From WHSW01 sp963705955 (GTDB lineage Bacteria > Actinomycetota > Thermoleophilia > Solirubrobacterales > 70-9), in contig CAVPLH010000006.1 in NCBI GenBank assembly GCA_963705955.1, positions 1,658,326 to 1,722,325 on the forward strand: 64,000 nucleotides of DNA, given 5' to 3'. Below, in pieces: positions 45,092 to 54,462 of this stretch. The translations under genes and the position numbers were made by a program. Numbering within the stretch: position 1 is the first letter of the stretch; the number at the start of each line of letters is the position of its first letter. The notes beneath the pieces were generated by a model. That model ran no database searches. It had not been told where the DNA came from and saw nothing but the letters and a program-made list of their open reading frames with translations.

Positions 45092-45162
45092 CGACCGACG
45101 GAGAGCGCCGTTCAACTCGGCGAGTACGAGCACCGCATGCGCCCCTGCTCTGAGGGCTGGTT

Positions 45163-45393
45163 ATGCTCGCTGTGATGGCGCGTTTCGAGGTCCCGGTCAT
45201 CACCGACAAGCCGAAGCGCATGGCGAGGATTCTGCAATCCGTGGGGGGCCTCGACGTGATCGGCTCTGACGAGCGGGCTTACGCGGATAGGGCAATCGTC
45301 GTGATCACTGCCCCAGACGCGGCAGCGGCGGAGGCTCGTGTGCGGGAGGTCGTCCCACCTCCCTACGAGGTCGGCCCCGCCGAACCATCTTGA
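45163..45393 (+). CDS. Small hypothetical protein
   Basis: A 76-residue (or 72 from the second ATG at 45175) protein beginning 'MARFEVPVITDKPKRMARIL' with an alternating beta-alpha pattern, 'AIVVITAPDAAAAEARVREV', that could form a small ferredoxin-like fold. Codon use is typical of the genome. No family recognised. It converges with the small membrane protein at 45539. Confidence 0.45.
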   Translation: MLAVMARFEVPVITDKPKRMARILQSVGGLDVIGSDERAYADRAIVVITAPDAAAAEARVREVVPPPYEVGPAEPS

Positions 45394-45538
45394 CGCAAGC
45401 TCGCGCGAGCAGGGTTTGGCCGGGCTTGAGCCGTTCCGCAAGGGCGAACCCGCGGGCCGCGCAGTCGATCCCGGACCTTAGGCGGAATACGAGCGGCGGC
45501 TCCGGGCCCGCTGAGACTGCTGTGGCCGCGGCGGGAAG

Positions 45539-45802
45539 CTAGACAAGCCGACCGATGCTGCTGACGGCCAGGAAGACCGCCACGGCGAACAGAAGCCCGG
45601 CCCAGACCCGAGGCCGCCCCGTCGCTGACGTGGTCCCGTAGACCCCGGTCCACATCGCGTATGCCAGGCCGATCTGACAGAGAGCGCCGATCAGAATCAG
45701 GATGCTCCCCGCAGTCTCCGACGCCGACGACAGGGCGATGCCGCCGAGGACGAGCACGATGGGCGCCCAAGCAAGAAGTTGGAAGCGCCGGTAATCCCCC
45801 AT
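45539..45802 (-). CDS. Small three-helix membrane protein
   Basis: An 87-residue protein with three hydrophobic segments: 'LLAWAPIVLVLGGIALSS', 'AGSILILIGALCQIGLAYAM' and 'VWAGLLFAVAVFLAVSS'. It lies about 30 bp downstream of the ABC ATPase gene on the same strand and may be part of that transcript, for example as an accessory to the exporter. Function unknown. Confidence 0.5.
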   Translation of the reverse strand: MGDYRRFQLLAWAPIVLVLGGIALSSASETAGSILILIGALCQIGLAYAMWTGVYGTTSATGRPRVWAGLLFAVAVFLAVSSIGRLV

Positions 45803-45833
45803 CGGGCCAACCCTACCCGCCGCCGGCCGCCCT

Positions 45834-46535
45834 CTAGCGCAACTCGGTGAACGTGTAGCCGTCGCCGGGACCATCGTAGGCGAGCTCTCCGTCGGCGAGT
45901 GCCAGGCAGCGGTCCGCGCGTTCAAAGACTTCCCGCAGGTGGGTCGAGACCACGACCGTGGCGCGGTTGCCGATCGCCTCGTCGAAGAGCTCGAACAGCG
46001 TTGACCGGCTCGGGGGGTCGAGGCCGTCGAACGGCTCATCGGCCAGCATCAGCGAGAAGGGGCGAATGAAGCCGAGCGCGATCGAGACCTTCTGGCGCAT
46101 TCCGCGGCTCAGCTGCGACGGCAGATTGTCCGTCCATTCGGCGAGCCCGAGCCGCGCGAGCAGCCGCGAGCCCCGGCCGAGCCAGTCGCTGACGCCGTGC
46201 AGGCGACCGATGTACTCGAGGTGCTCGCCGAGGCTGAGGTCGTCATAGAGGACCGGCGCATCGGGCAGGTACGAGGCCCTTGAGCGCGCCTCGAGCGAAC
46301 CGGCTGGGAACCCGTCGATGCGGACCGTCCCCTCGGACGGCTCGAGCAGGCCGGCGGCCGTGGTCAGGAGCGTCGTCTTACCAGCACCGTTGGGGCCGAT
46401 GAGCGCGACCAGCTCTCCGGCCGGGAGGGCAAGGTCGACCGAGTCGAGCGCCGCCAGCTCGTCGTAGTTGCGGCTCAGATCGGTCACCTGGAGGATCGGC
46501 GGCGCGGCGCGTCCCGTGGTGGCCTCGGCGCTCAT
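45834..46535 (-). CDS. ABC transporter ATPase subunit
   Basis: A 233-residue ATP-binding protein with Walker A 'LIGPNGAGKTTLLTTAAGLL', signature 'QLSRGMRQKVSIALGF', Walker B 'FSLMLADEPFDGLDPPSRS' and switch His in 'VVSTHLREVFERAD'. It powers the permease encoded just upstream: its ATG overlaps the permease stop (ATGA at 46532-46535). The arrangement and the short ATPase resemble ABC-2-type exporters of unknown cargo. Acts at the inner face of the membrane. Confidence 0.9.
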   Translation of the reverse strand: MSAEATTGRAAPPILQVTDLSRNYDELAALDSVDLALPAGELVALIGPNGAGKTTLLTTAAGLLEPSEGTVRIDGFPAGSLEARSRASYLPDAPVLYDDLSLGEHLEYIGRLHGVSDWLGRGSRLLARLGLAEWTDNLPSQLSRGMRQKVSIALGFIRPFSLMLADEPFDGLDPPSRSTLFELFDEAIGNRATVVVSTHLREVFERADRCLALADGELAYDGPGDGYTFTELR

Positions 46536-48137
46536 GACCTGACCGGCACGCGCTCGATCATTCGCCGTCCGAGCCCCCAGGCCACGGCGATGCCCCCGAG
46601 CGCGATGATCAACCCCGACGACGCCGCCGCCGCAACCGCGGAGCTCCCGTTGTGCGCTGCCTCCCGAGCAGCGAGGACCGGCAATACGGCGATCACCGAG
46701 ACCACGACTGGAACCGCGGTCTGCACGTATCCGGCCGCAGGGGTGACCAGATACTTGTAGGGATCGTTGCTGACGCTGAGCGCCGCGCTGCAGACCGTCA
46801 GCAACGCACTCGGAACCGCGATTACGGCGCCGATCTGTAGTGGCAGGGTCGTCTGCGCGACGAGCGTGGCGCTCCCGATCGCGATCACCGCCGCCGCGAG
46901 CATCAACGCCGTCGGGGCGAACAGGTGGCGGCGGGCGAGCGTGTCGGCCGGCAGCTGGAAGCAGGCCGGCGCGGGTTGGGTGGTCGACCTCCTGGGCGAC
47001 CGGCTCGACCGCTTCGACGCCCGCCACGAACAGTGCGAGACCGGCCACGACCACAAGCGGAGTCGTCCCCGACCAGGCACCGCAGAGGGCAACCCCCGCG
47101 ATCGCGGCCAGGAGGCAGACCCGCACGACCCGGACACCCGGCCAACGGAGGAAGCTTTTCCAGTCCCGTGTCCAGACGACGCCGCCGGCCCGCGACGTGG
47201 GATCGAAGCGCATCCACGGACGCCGTCGTGGGAGCTCGGACGCGAGCTGGCGGCGCAGGAGGATGACGGCGCGCACGTCCTGCATGGTGATCGCAAATCG
47301 AAGGCCTTCGGTGAGCGCAGCGCGGCGGCGAGCGGCGGCGAGTGAGATGCCACCCACCCATCGCAGGCCGAGCACGACGGCGGCCAGCCCGATCAAGAGC
47401 GCGGGCAAGAGTTCAACCAGTGAAGCGCCCTCAGGACGCAGAGGCCAGAGCGCGAGCTCGCCGATCCTGCCCGCGTTCGAGCTGTCGGTGCCGAGGTTGA
47501 GGGCGATGTCGGCCACTGCGGCCCCGACGATCGCAATCGCGAGCAGGTTCACGGTTCGCTGTCGCATTCGAAGGCCCGAGGCGATCATCGCAACGCTCAC
47601 CGCGACCAGAGGCACGAGGGCTCCGAAGGCCGCGTCGCAGGCCAGCCACTCGGCTGCCGGCCCCGGCAGCCTCCGAAAGGCGAGATTTCCGACGACCAAG
47701 CCGATGATCGCGCCGGCGAAGGTCACTGTGCCGAGGCGGCGGACCGCGATCCTGCGCAGGAAGGCGGTGCGGTCGATCGGCGCGAGCAACACGTGCTGCA
47801 CGTCTGGCGCCTCGATCGCCAGCGGCCCGCCGCGTCCGCCCGCCCGCCAGCCGGCTGCGACGGCGAGCGCGACCACCAGGCTGGCCAGGGCCGGGCCGTG
47901 TTCGGCGACCTGACTGACCGCGTGGGCGTCGGCTCGAGCATCCCCAAGGGCACCGGAGATCATCGCGATGGCGACCCCGCCGAATATCGCTGTGAGGTAG
48001 AGGCGATAGAGGGTGTCGACCCACGCAAGTGAGTCGAAGTACCGACGGCGCCGGGCGGCGCGGAGGTCCCTGACCGCGCGCTCACGCTCTCTCGCGCTCT
48101 CCGCCGTCGTAGTGGAGGGAAGCAGGCGTTGTGCCAT
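46532..48137 (-). CDS. ABC transporter permease (one frameshift)
   Basis: Integral membrane subunit of about 534 residues with roughly ten hydrophobic segments, e.g. 'LYLTAIFGGVAIAMISGALG', 'PLVAVSVAMIASGLRMRQ' and 'GLIIALGGIAVAWGLGRRMI'. One surplus base near 46955 splits it; corrected, 'VDHPTRAGLLPLPADTLARR' joins the halves. ATG 48137 has AAGG at good spacing; ATG 48143 is possible. Overlaps the ATPase start. Cargo unknown; a lipid, peptide or antibiotic exporter is plausible. Confidence 0.78.
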
Positions 48138-48199
48138 CAACATCCTTGTCCGGGCTCTTGAGCGAGACGCCTCCCGCCCCGCAGCCTCATCTGCGGGTG

Positions 48200-48227
48200 A
48201 AGCTACCGCGGGCGGCAGCAAAGTCAA
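48200..48227 (-). promoter_or_regulatory. Candidate sigma-70-type promoter for the ABC genes
   Basis: On the reverse strand TTGACT (48227-48222), a 16-base spacer and TAGCTT (48205-48200) lie about 63 bases before ATG 48137. The -35 is good and the -10 mediocre. Visual call only. Confidence 0.3.
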
Positions 48228-48352
48228 CCGCGGCGGGGAGCTAACCCCGCTCGACGTGCAAACGCCACCGGTCAGGCCGTGTTCGGCGATCGGCAGGTAG
48301 CGCGTGGGTCACGGCAGAGCGAGCCGGCACCTTCTGCGCCGCGACCGCCCGA

Positions 48353-51300
48353 CTAGAGAGTCTTGCCCGCCGCGGCCGCCGACGGGCCCACGACGTCGAC
48401 CGGGAGCGTCGAGCCCAGCCGTTCGAAGATGCGCTCAGCCTCTCGGCGCTCCTCGCCGCCCAACAGCCAGCCGCTGCGCGCCGCCTGGTAGGGACATTCG
48501 ATTCGCCGGAGGATCTCCAGCGACTCGCGCAGCAGCGCTTCGTCGCCGGTCGCGATCGCCTTCGCGCGCAGCGTGACCGCCCGCGCCAGCGGGTGCTCGG
48601 CGGCGAGGGCCTCGGCTGCCGCGATCGCATCGCCGGCTTCGGGGTCGCTCGTGAGTACGAGAGCCTCTGCCCGCGTCGCGCGCTGCGGCGCGGACCACCA
48701 CGCCCAGAACTCGAGCTCCGACGCCGGCAGCAGCGCGGCCGCCTCGCCGGCGAGGCCCCGGTGCAGCAGGACGTCCGCCCGCAGCGCCGTGAGGCCGCGT
48801 CTCTGCTTCCCGAAGTCGGGCATCAAGTTCTCGGCGAAGTCGAAGGCCTCTTCCGCCTCGTCGTAGTGCCCGCGGTAAGCGTGGATCGCGCCGGCGGAAG
48901 CGAATCCTGTCGACATCGCGCTCACGGCCGGCCTGCCGACCTCGAGCCACGCCTCACGGCCTCGCTTGACGAACTCCAGCGTCTCGTCCCACTCGCCGAG
49001 CAGGAACGTCACGAGCACTCCCCGCAGCCACGCCATATGCGTCACGCCGTGCGCCAGGTCCCGTTCACGCTGGCGTGCGGCGGTGTCGGCCGCGTCGCGC
49101 AGGCGCCCGATCTGCAGCAGGGTCTCCGTGGCCATGTAGCCCGCGTCCTCGATCTCGTACTCGATCTCGGGAGTCCGCTCCTCCAGCCGGTCGAGGATCT
49201 CGACGCGCTGCATGGTGCTCTCGTGTGCGGCCCGGAATCGGCCGACGTGCCAGCTGAGCGACGCGATCGCATCGAGCGCATTCGAGATCAGCGCGGGATC
49301 GCCGGTCTTGCGCGCGAGCTCCAGCCCCGCTCGCGCCGGCTCCCCCATCTCGTCCATTCGGTCGAGCCGCCACGCGATCCACGCCTCATCGAGGATCAAG
49401 CGGGTCTGTGTCTCGAGGTCGTCCGGCGACGCGAGCTCGCGACCGCGGCGAAGCATCGCGGCCATCTCCGCTTCCGGCACCTCGCCCGTGATCCCGCCCA
49501 TCCGCGCGGGGATCAAGACGGCGATTGCGTAGGCCGATGCCGCCGCGTCGCGCAGGCCCGCGGTCTCGGCGACCTCGGCCTCGCGTTTGTACAGCTTCAG
49601 CGCCTGGTCGCCGCGGAACTGGCGCATCGCCACGCCGCCCGCCGCTCGCAACGCCCCGAGCTTCTCCTCCGTGTCGCTGGCCAGCTCCGCGGCCTGCTCG
49701 TAGAGCTCCTGCGCGCGGGCGACCGCGGCCCGCTCCGCGACGGTCCCGGCCGCCTCGATCATTGCCCGGTAGGCCTCGCGCCGGCGCTGCGGCGCCGGAT
49801 CCAGCTCCGCCGCCTGGACGCGGTGGTAAGCGACCAGCTCGGCCAGCTCGGGGTAATGGTCCGCGGTCCGACCCACGATCCCCGATGCGGCGGTGTCGTG
49901 TAGCTGCGCCCGCTGGGCGCGTGGTAGCGAGGCGTAGGCGACGTCGCGAATCAGCTGGTGGCGGAAGCCATAGCGACCCTGACCCTCCGCGAGGCGCTCC
50001 TGGATCAGCGCCTTGGCCGCCAAGGCCGCGAGTACTTCGTCGACGGGCTCGCCGAGGAGGTCGGCCAGAGCCTCGGCGAGGAACCCAGATCCGAGCACCG
50101 CTGCGTATTGGATCGCGCGCTTCTCGGCCGGCGCGAGGAGGTCGAGCCGCGCTGCGATCGCCGCCTGGACCGTCTCGGGCAGCTCGCCGCCGGCGGCGGC
50201 TTTCGGGTCGTCGATGATCCGGCAACTCATCTCCTCGGCGAAGAACGGGTTGCCGCCGGAGGTCGCGGCCACCTTCGGTGCCAGCTCGCGAGCGTCCCCG
50301 GGCAGCAACGCGATCGAGAGCTCCGCCGTAGCCGCGTGGCTCAACGGCCGCAACTCGATCCGGGTCACGTTCGGTGCGGTGCTGCCGAACCCTGGGCGGC
50401 GGTCCACCAGCTCAGGTCGGCTCGTGCAAAGCACCAGCAGCGGCGCCTCCTCGAGCCCCAGGGTCACCTCCTCGATGAGATCGAGAAGGCCGTCGTCGGC
50501 CCAGTGCGCGTCGTCGAGCCCGATCACAAGCGGACGCTCGGCGGCAAGCAGCGCGACGAGCCGGCGCCAGGCGCGCTTGAGCGCCGGGCCTTCCCCGCCG
50601 GCGCCGTTGCTCCCGCCGCCGAGCGGGACGGCGAGCGCGTCGGCGAGCTGTGCGGCGTCGTCGGCGCCGAGCTCGGTGAGTCGGTTGGCGAGCTCGGCCC
50701 GGACCTCGCCCACCGAGGCCGCGGCGCTTACCCCGGCCGCGGAGCGAAGCACCTCACCGAGGGCCCAGAAGGCGATCCCTCGCCCGTAGGGCGGGTTGCG
50801 GCCCAGGAGGATCCGCGGCCGAGGCTCGGACTCGGACAGCTCTGCGAAGAGCTCGTTGGCGAGCCTGGTCTTGCCGATCCCGGCCTCGCCGGTGATCGTC
50901 ACCAGCTCCGGGACGCGCTGGCTCACGGCACGCCGGTAACCGATCCGCAACAGCTCGATCTCGTCGTGGCGGCCGATGAAAGGGGTCGCGGCTGAGCCTC
51001 ACCTCCGTTGCCATCTCGAGCGCCCGCCAGGCCTGAAGGGGCGCGGGAAAGCCCCGGGCATCGATCGGGCCGCGCCGCTCGAGTCGCGCCAAGCGCGTCG
51101 ATCGCGCGGCCCGCTCCCCGACCAGCACCTCGCCGCGCTCCGCTGCGCTCTGCAGCCGAGCCGCTGCGTTGACGGCATCACCGGTGACCGCGAGATCGCC
51201 GCCGCGCTGCGTCGCGAGCACCTCGCCGGTCTCGATTCCGATCCGGACGGCGAGTCCGTCGCCCCGCTCGGTGACCTGGCGCGCGAGCTCGAGCCCGGCG

Positions 51301-51539
51301 GCGACGGCTCGGTCGGCGTCGTCGCCGTGGGCGCGGGGAACGCCGAAAACCGCCATCACCGCGTCGCCGATGTACTTCTCGATCGTCCCGCCATGGCCGG
51401 TGAGCGCCTCGCGCGCCAGCTCGAAGAACGGCTCGAGCTTGGCGCGCAGGTCCTCGGGGTCCAGGCCGGCGGCCAGCTCCGTTGAGCCGGCGAGATCGGC
51501 GAAGACCATCGTCGCGAGCTTTCGCTCGGCTCCCTCCAT
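48353..51539 (-). CDS. Class III adenylyl/guanylyl cyclase fused to AAA ATPase and TPR region (one frameshift)
   Basis: A regulator of about 1,060 residues. The cyclase domain (about residues 5-180) keeps the metal aspartates in 'MVFADLAGSTELAAGL' and 'IEKYIGDAVMAVFG', and the Asn and Arg in 'GDAVNAAARLQSAAE', so it should be active. Then come an NTPase with Walker A 'TGEAGIGKTRLANELF' and Walker B 'PLVIGLDDAHWADDGLL', and a long TPR-like helical region. An extra base near 50984-50990 breaks the join ('VRLSATPFIGRHDEIELL' when corrected). Similar fusions occur in mycobacteria. The ATG 51539 start is tentative. Confidence 0.82.
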
Positions 51540-51627
51540 GGCTGGACGATAACCCGCTGCTCGTTTCACCGCATCGAGTTGAAATCAGGCTCACCGTGCT
51601 CGCCAAGTCGCCGGCACGGCAGACCCC

Positions 51628-51693
51628 CGATGGATTCTCAGCTCCCCGCGTATCACTGGTGACAGAGGGGCGATTTCGGCCCCCGAACGACCA
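51628..51693 (+). promoter_or_regulatory. Promoter-leader element, copy A (before DUF899 copy 3)
   Basis: CGATGGATT (51628-51636), a 12-base spacer and CGTATC (51649-51654) look like ECF promoter boxes. They are followed by TGACAGAG and a hairpin GGGGC-GATTTCG-GCCCC. The same arrangement with identical box spacing is found at 54400 before the SDR gene. Confidence 0.65.
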
Positions 51694-51711
51694 CAACGCG
51701 AGGAGCCAGAA

Positions 51712-52470
51712 ATGACCATGGACACGCCCCCGATCGTTTCGCCGCAAGAGTGGGAGGCGGAGCGCGAGAAGCTGCTCGTCGAGGAGAAGGAACTCACCCG
51801 CGCCCGCGACGCGCTTGCCGCCAAGCGCCGGCGGATGCCGCGGATGGCCGTCGAGAAGAACTATTCGTTCGTGGGCCCGGACGGGCCGGTGAGCCTGCTC
51901 GACCTGTTCGAGGGGCGCCGGCAGCTGATCGTCTACCGCTTCTTCTACGAGCCAGGCGTCCACGGCTGGCCCGAGGGTGGGTGCCCCGGCTGCTCCTGGG
52001 TTGCGGATCAGATCACCCACCCCGCCCATCTGAACGCCCGCGACACCACGATTGCGCTCATCTCGCGCGCCCCGCAGGCGGACATCGAGCGCTGGAAGGC
52101 GCGGATGGGATGGCAGGTCCTTCCTTGGTACACGCTGACTGACGACTTCGACGCCGATTTCGACGTCGATGAGTGGCACGGCACGAACGTCTTCTTTCGC
52201 GACGACGACGATCGGGTCTTCCGCACGTACTTCGTCGACGGCCGCGGAGACGAGGCGTTGGGCGGCACCTGGGCATACCTCGACATCACCGCGCTCGGGC
52301 GCCAGGAGGATTGGGAGGACTCGCCGAAGGGCTACCCCCAGACCCCGGCCAACGTCTGGCTCAGGCGCCACGACGAGTACGACGCGCCGGCCGGCTCGGA
52401 GGCGGCCAAGGCGATGGCCGTGCAAGTCGAGCGTGGCCGGGCCGCGGGGCAAACGAAGAGCTCGGGCTGA
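51712..52470 (+). CDS. DUF899-family thioredoxin-fold protein (copy 3)
   Basis: A 252-residue paralogue of the proteins at 4987 and 10656. It has 'VSPQEWEAEREKLLVEEKEL', 'RMPRMAVEKNYSFVGPDGP', 'GRRQLIVYRFFYEPGVHGWP' and 'GGCPGCSWVADQI', with the CPGC pair. The ATG follows a conserved promoter-leader element shared with the SDR gene, pointing to control by the sigma factor encoded at 53325. Its stop overlaps the ATG of the microprotein at 52470. Redox function is suggested by fold only. Confidence 0.87.
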   Translation: MTMDTPPIVSPQEWEAEREKLLVEEKELTRARDALAAKRRRMPRMAVEKNYSFVGPDGPVSLLDLFEGRRQLIVYRFFYEPGVHGWPEGGCPGCSWVADQITHPAHLNARDTTIALISRAPQADIERWKARMGWQVLPWYTLTDDFDADFDVDEWHGTNVFFRDDDDRVFRTYFVDGRGDEALGGTWAYLDITALGRQEDWEDSPKGYPQTPANVWLRRHDEYDAPAGSEAAKAMAVQVERGRAAGQTKSSG

Positions 52471-52592
52471 TGATCGCCCACGTCGGAGGCGTGCCGGTTG
52501 AGGAGGCCCTGCTGCCGTGGGTGAGCGGGGCGGGCGCGGCGCTGGTCCTGGCGCGGGTCTGGGTTGGCTCGCGCCTGCGGAGACGGAGGTGA
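52470..52592 (+). CDS. 40-residue membrane microprotein
   Basis: MIAHVGGVPVEEALLPWVSG begins a 40-residue product that continues with a hydrophobic stretch and ends in a basic RLRRRR tail, so it should be a single-pass membrane peptide with the tail inside. The ATG overlaps the DUF899 stop (TGATG), indicating coupling. I recall similar 'AHVGGVPVEE' peptides in Thermoleophilia genomes, but no function is known. Too short for most gene callers. Confidence 0.55.
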   Translation: MIAHVGGVPVEEALLPWVSGAGAALVLARVWVGSRLRRRR

Positions 52593-52598
52593 CGCTCA

Positions 52599-52690
52599 AT
52601 GGATCGCTCCGAGGAGATCCTCGACAACCCCGACAGCGGGGTCGCCGAGCACATCCGCGAGTACGTCGCCACCGACGGCGAACGGGGCGC
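52599..52690 (+). pseudogene. 5' fragment of a deazaflavin-dependent nitroreductase
   Basis: MDRSEEILDNPDSGVAEHIR followed by 'EYVATDGERG' matches the N-terminus of F420/deazaflavin-dependent nitroreductase-family proteins, which continue with 'HLW.G.PTLLL'. Here the match stops at about codon 30 and the sequence passes directly into the end of a transporter gene. Only a fragment remains; it cannot make the enzyme. Confidence 0.55.
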
Positions 52691-52921
52691 GAGCTCGGCG
52701 GTGTCTTCGGGGTCGCGGTCGCGGCGGCGGTGTTCGCCCGCGCCGGCAGCTACGCCTCACCCGCTGCGTTCCTCGACGGGTTCGCGCCCGCGGTCGCCGT
52801 CCTCGCGGCGTTCTCGCTGGTCGGGGCGATCGTCGCCCTCGCCCTGCCGGGGCGCGCGCGGGCGGGAGCGTCGGTTCCCGTCGGTGCGGCGCCGGCGCTC
52901 GAGGGCGCGGGCCGGAGCTGA
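52690..52921 (+). pseudogene. 3' fragment of an MFS (DHA2-type) efflux transporter
   Basis: The frame 'RELGGVFGVAVAAAVFARAG' then 'FLDGFAPAVAVLAAFSLVGA' is the last two membrane helices of a 14-helix drug/proton antiporter, ending at the stop near 52921. All upstream helices are missing. It is fused out of frame to the nitroreductase fragment. This is either a deletion scar or an assembly join. Confidence 0.55.
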
Positions 52922-52938
52922 TCACAATTGACGAGACG

Positions 52939-53328
52939 ATGACGCCGCTCCAGTCCAGCCCGGTCGTCCATCTCGAGCTCCACACGGCCGACCTGCCGCA
53001 GGCCCGCGAGCTTTACGCGGAGCTCTGCGGCTGGCGGCCGGAATGGATCGAGACGCGAGCCGGCTCCTACCTCTCGCTCGAGCTCGGCGACGGGTTCGGG
53101 GGCGGGATCGTCGAGTGCCCTGTCCGGGGTCCGCTGTGGCTGCCCTACGTCGAGGTCGACGAGATCGTTGAGGCCACCGACCGGGCCCGCGGGCTCGGGG
53201 CGTCGGTCCTCCTGGAGCCACGGGAGGGCCCGGCCGGGTGGCGAAGCGTCGTCGCCACCCCCGTCGGTGGCGAGATCGCGTTCTGGCAGCCCAAGGCCCG
53301 GCGCGCGCCGGCGCTGGGGACAGCATGA
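52939..53328 (+). CDS. VOC-family (glyoxalase-fold) protein
   Basis: A 129-residue protein with 'PVVHLELHTADLPQARELYA', 'GWRPEWIETRAGSYLSLELG', 'LLEPREGPAGWRSVVATPVG' and 'GEIAFWQPKA', a typical VOC module with His near the start and Glu in GEIAFWQ. Its stop overlaps the ATG of the sigma factor (ATGA at 53325-53328), so both are made from one message. It may supply a small-molecule signal or enzyme linked to the sigma factor's response; this is inferred. Confidence 0.78.
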   Translation: MTPLQSSPVVHLELHTADLPQARELYAELCGWRPEWIETRAGSYLSLELGDGFGGGIVECPVRGPLWLPYVEVDEIVEATDRARGLGASVLLEPREGPAGWRSVVATPVGGEIAFWQPKARRAPALGTA

Positions 53329-54344
53329 ACGAGGCCCGGCTGCTCGCGGTCGCCCGCCGTGGCGACGAGAATGCCTTCGCCCGGCTTGTTGAGCCCCACC
53401 GCCCCGCCCTGCACGCCCACTGCTACCGGATGCTCGGCTCGGTCGCCGATGCCGAGGACGCGCTCCAGGAGGCGCTGCTCAGCGCCTGGCGCGGACTGCC
53501 CCGGTTCGAGGGGCGAAGCTCGCTCCGCTCGTGGCTCTACAAGATCGCGACCAACGCCTGTCTGCGGGTGATCGAGCGGCGGCCGAAGCGGGTGCTGCCG
53601 ATCGACTATGCCCCGGCGGCCGATCCCCACGACGGCCTCGGCGAGCCGCTCGTCGAATCGGTCTGGGTGGAGCCCTATCCCGATCAGCGACTCGGCCTCG
53701 AGGACGGGCTCGCCGGTCCGGAGGCACGTTACGAGCAGCGCGAGAGCGTCGAGCTCGCCTTCGTCGCGGCGCTCCAGCACCTGCCGGCGCGCCAGCGCGC
53801 CGTGCTCATCCTGCGCGACGTGCTCGGGTACTCGGCGCGCGAGGTGGCCGCGGTGCTCGAGATGTCGCCGCCGGGAGTCGACAGCGCGCTGCAACGCGCC
53901 CACAGGGCAGTGGATGAGCGCCTTCCCGAGCGCAGCCAGCAGGCGGTCCTCGGCTCGCTCGACGACCAGGGCCTGCGCGAGGTCGTCGACCGCTACGTCG
54001 ACGCCTTCGAGCGCGCCGACGTCGATGCCGTCGTCGGGATGCTGGCCACCGACGGGGCGTTCACGATGCCGCCGCTGCCCACCTGGTATCGCGGGCGCGA
54101 GGCGGTGGCCGCGTTCCTGGCGGTCGATGTGCTGGCGAGCGACAAACGCTGGCGCCTGGTGCCGGCGCGGGCGAACGGGCAGCTGGCGTTCGGCAACTAC
54201 CGCTGGGACGAGGAGCGCGGGATCTTCGAGCCGCGCAGCATCTCCGTGATGACGCTGGCTCGCGAGGGGATCGCGGAGATCACCACCTTCATCGATCCCG
54301 AGCTGCTGCCGCGCTTCGGGCTGCCGAGCGAGATCGAGCCCTAG
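53325..54344 (+). CDS. SigG-like ECF sigma factor with SnoaL-type C-terminal domain
   Basis: A 339-residue sigma factor. Region 2 is 'ALHAHCYRMLGSVADAEDAL' with 'SLRSWLYKIATNACLRVIER', a linker contains 'VLPIDYAPAADPHDG', region 4 is 'LPARQRAVLILRDVLGYSAR' with 'VAAVLEMSPPGVDSALQRAH', and residues from about 215 form a SnoaL/NTF2 domain ('VDRYVDAFERADVDAVVGML', 'MPPLPTWYRGREAVAAFL'). Such built-in domains replace an anti-sigma factor. Coupled to the VOC gene upstream. Genes on both sides share a promoter-leader element, its likely target. Intact frame. Confidence 0.87.
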   Translation: MNEARLLAVARRGDENAFARLVEPHRPALHAHCYRMLGSVADAEDALQEALLSAWRGLPRFEGRSSLRSWLYKIATNACLRVIERRPKRVLPIDYAPAADPHDGLGEPLVESVWVEPYPDQRLGLEDGLAGPEARYEQRESVELAFVAALQHLPARQRAVLILRDVLGYSAREVAAVLEMSPPGVDSALQRAHRAVDERLPERSQQAVLGSLDDQGLREVVDRYVDAFERADVDAVVGMLATDGAFTMPPLPTWYRGREAVAAFLAVDVLASDKRWRLVPARANGQLAFGNYRWDEERGIFEPRSISVMTLAREGIAEITTFIDPELLPRFGLPSEIEP

Positions 54345-54399
54345 GCACGCCCGTCGACGGGGTCATTCGACGCGCTCACCGAGGACATCACGCTCTCAG

Positions 54400-54462
54400 C
54401 GATGGATTTCGGTCCGCCGCCGTATCCCTGCTGACAGAGCGGCGATTTCCGCCGCCGACCAC
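54400..54462 (+). promoter_or_regulatory. Promoter-leader element, copy B (before SDR)
   Basis: CGATGGATT (54400-54408), a 12-base spacer and CGTATC (54421-54426) repeat copy A at 51628 with the same spacing. TGACAGAG and the hairpin GCGGC-GATTTCC-GCCGC follow. Compared with copy A, paired bases change together while the GATTTC loop stays, which indicates a selected RNA or DNA structure. Confidence 0.65.
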
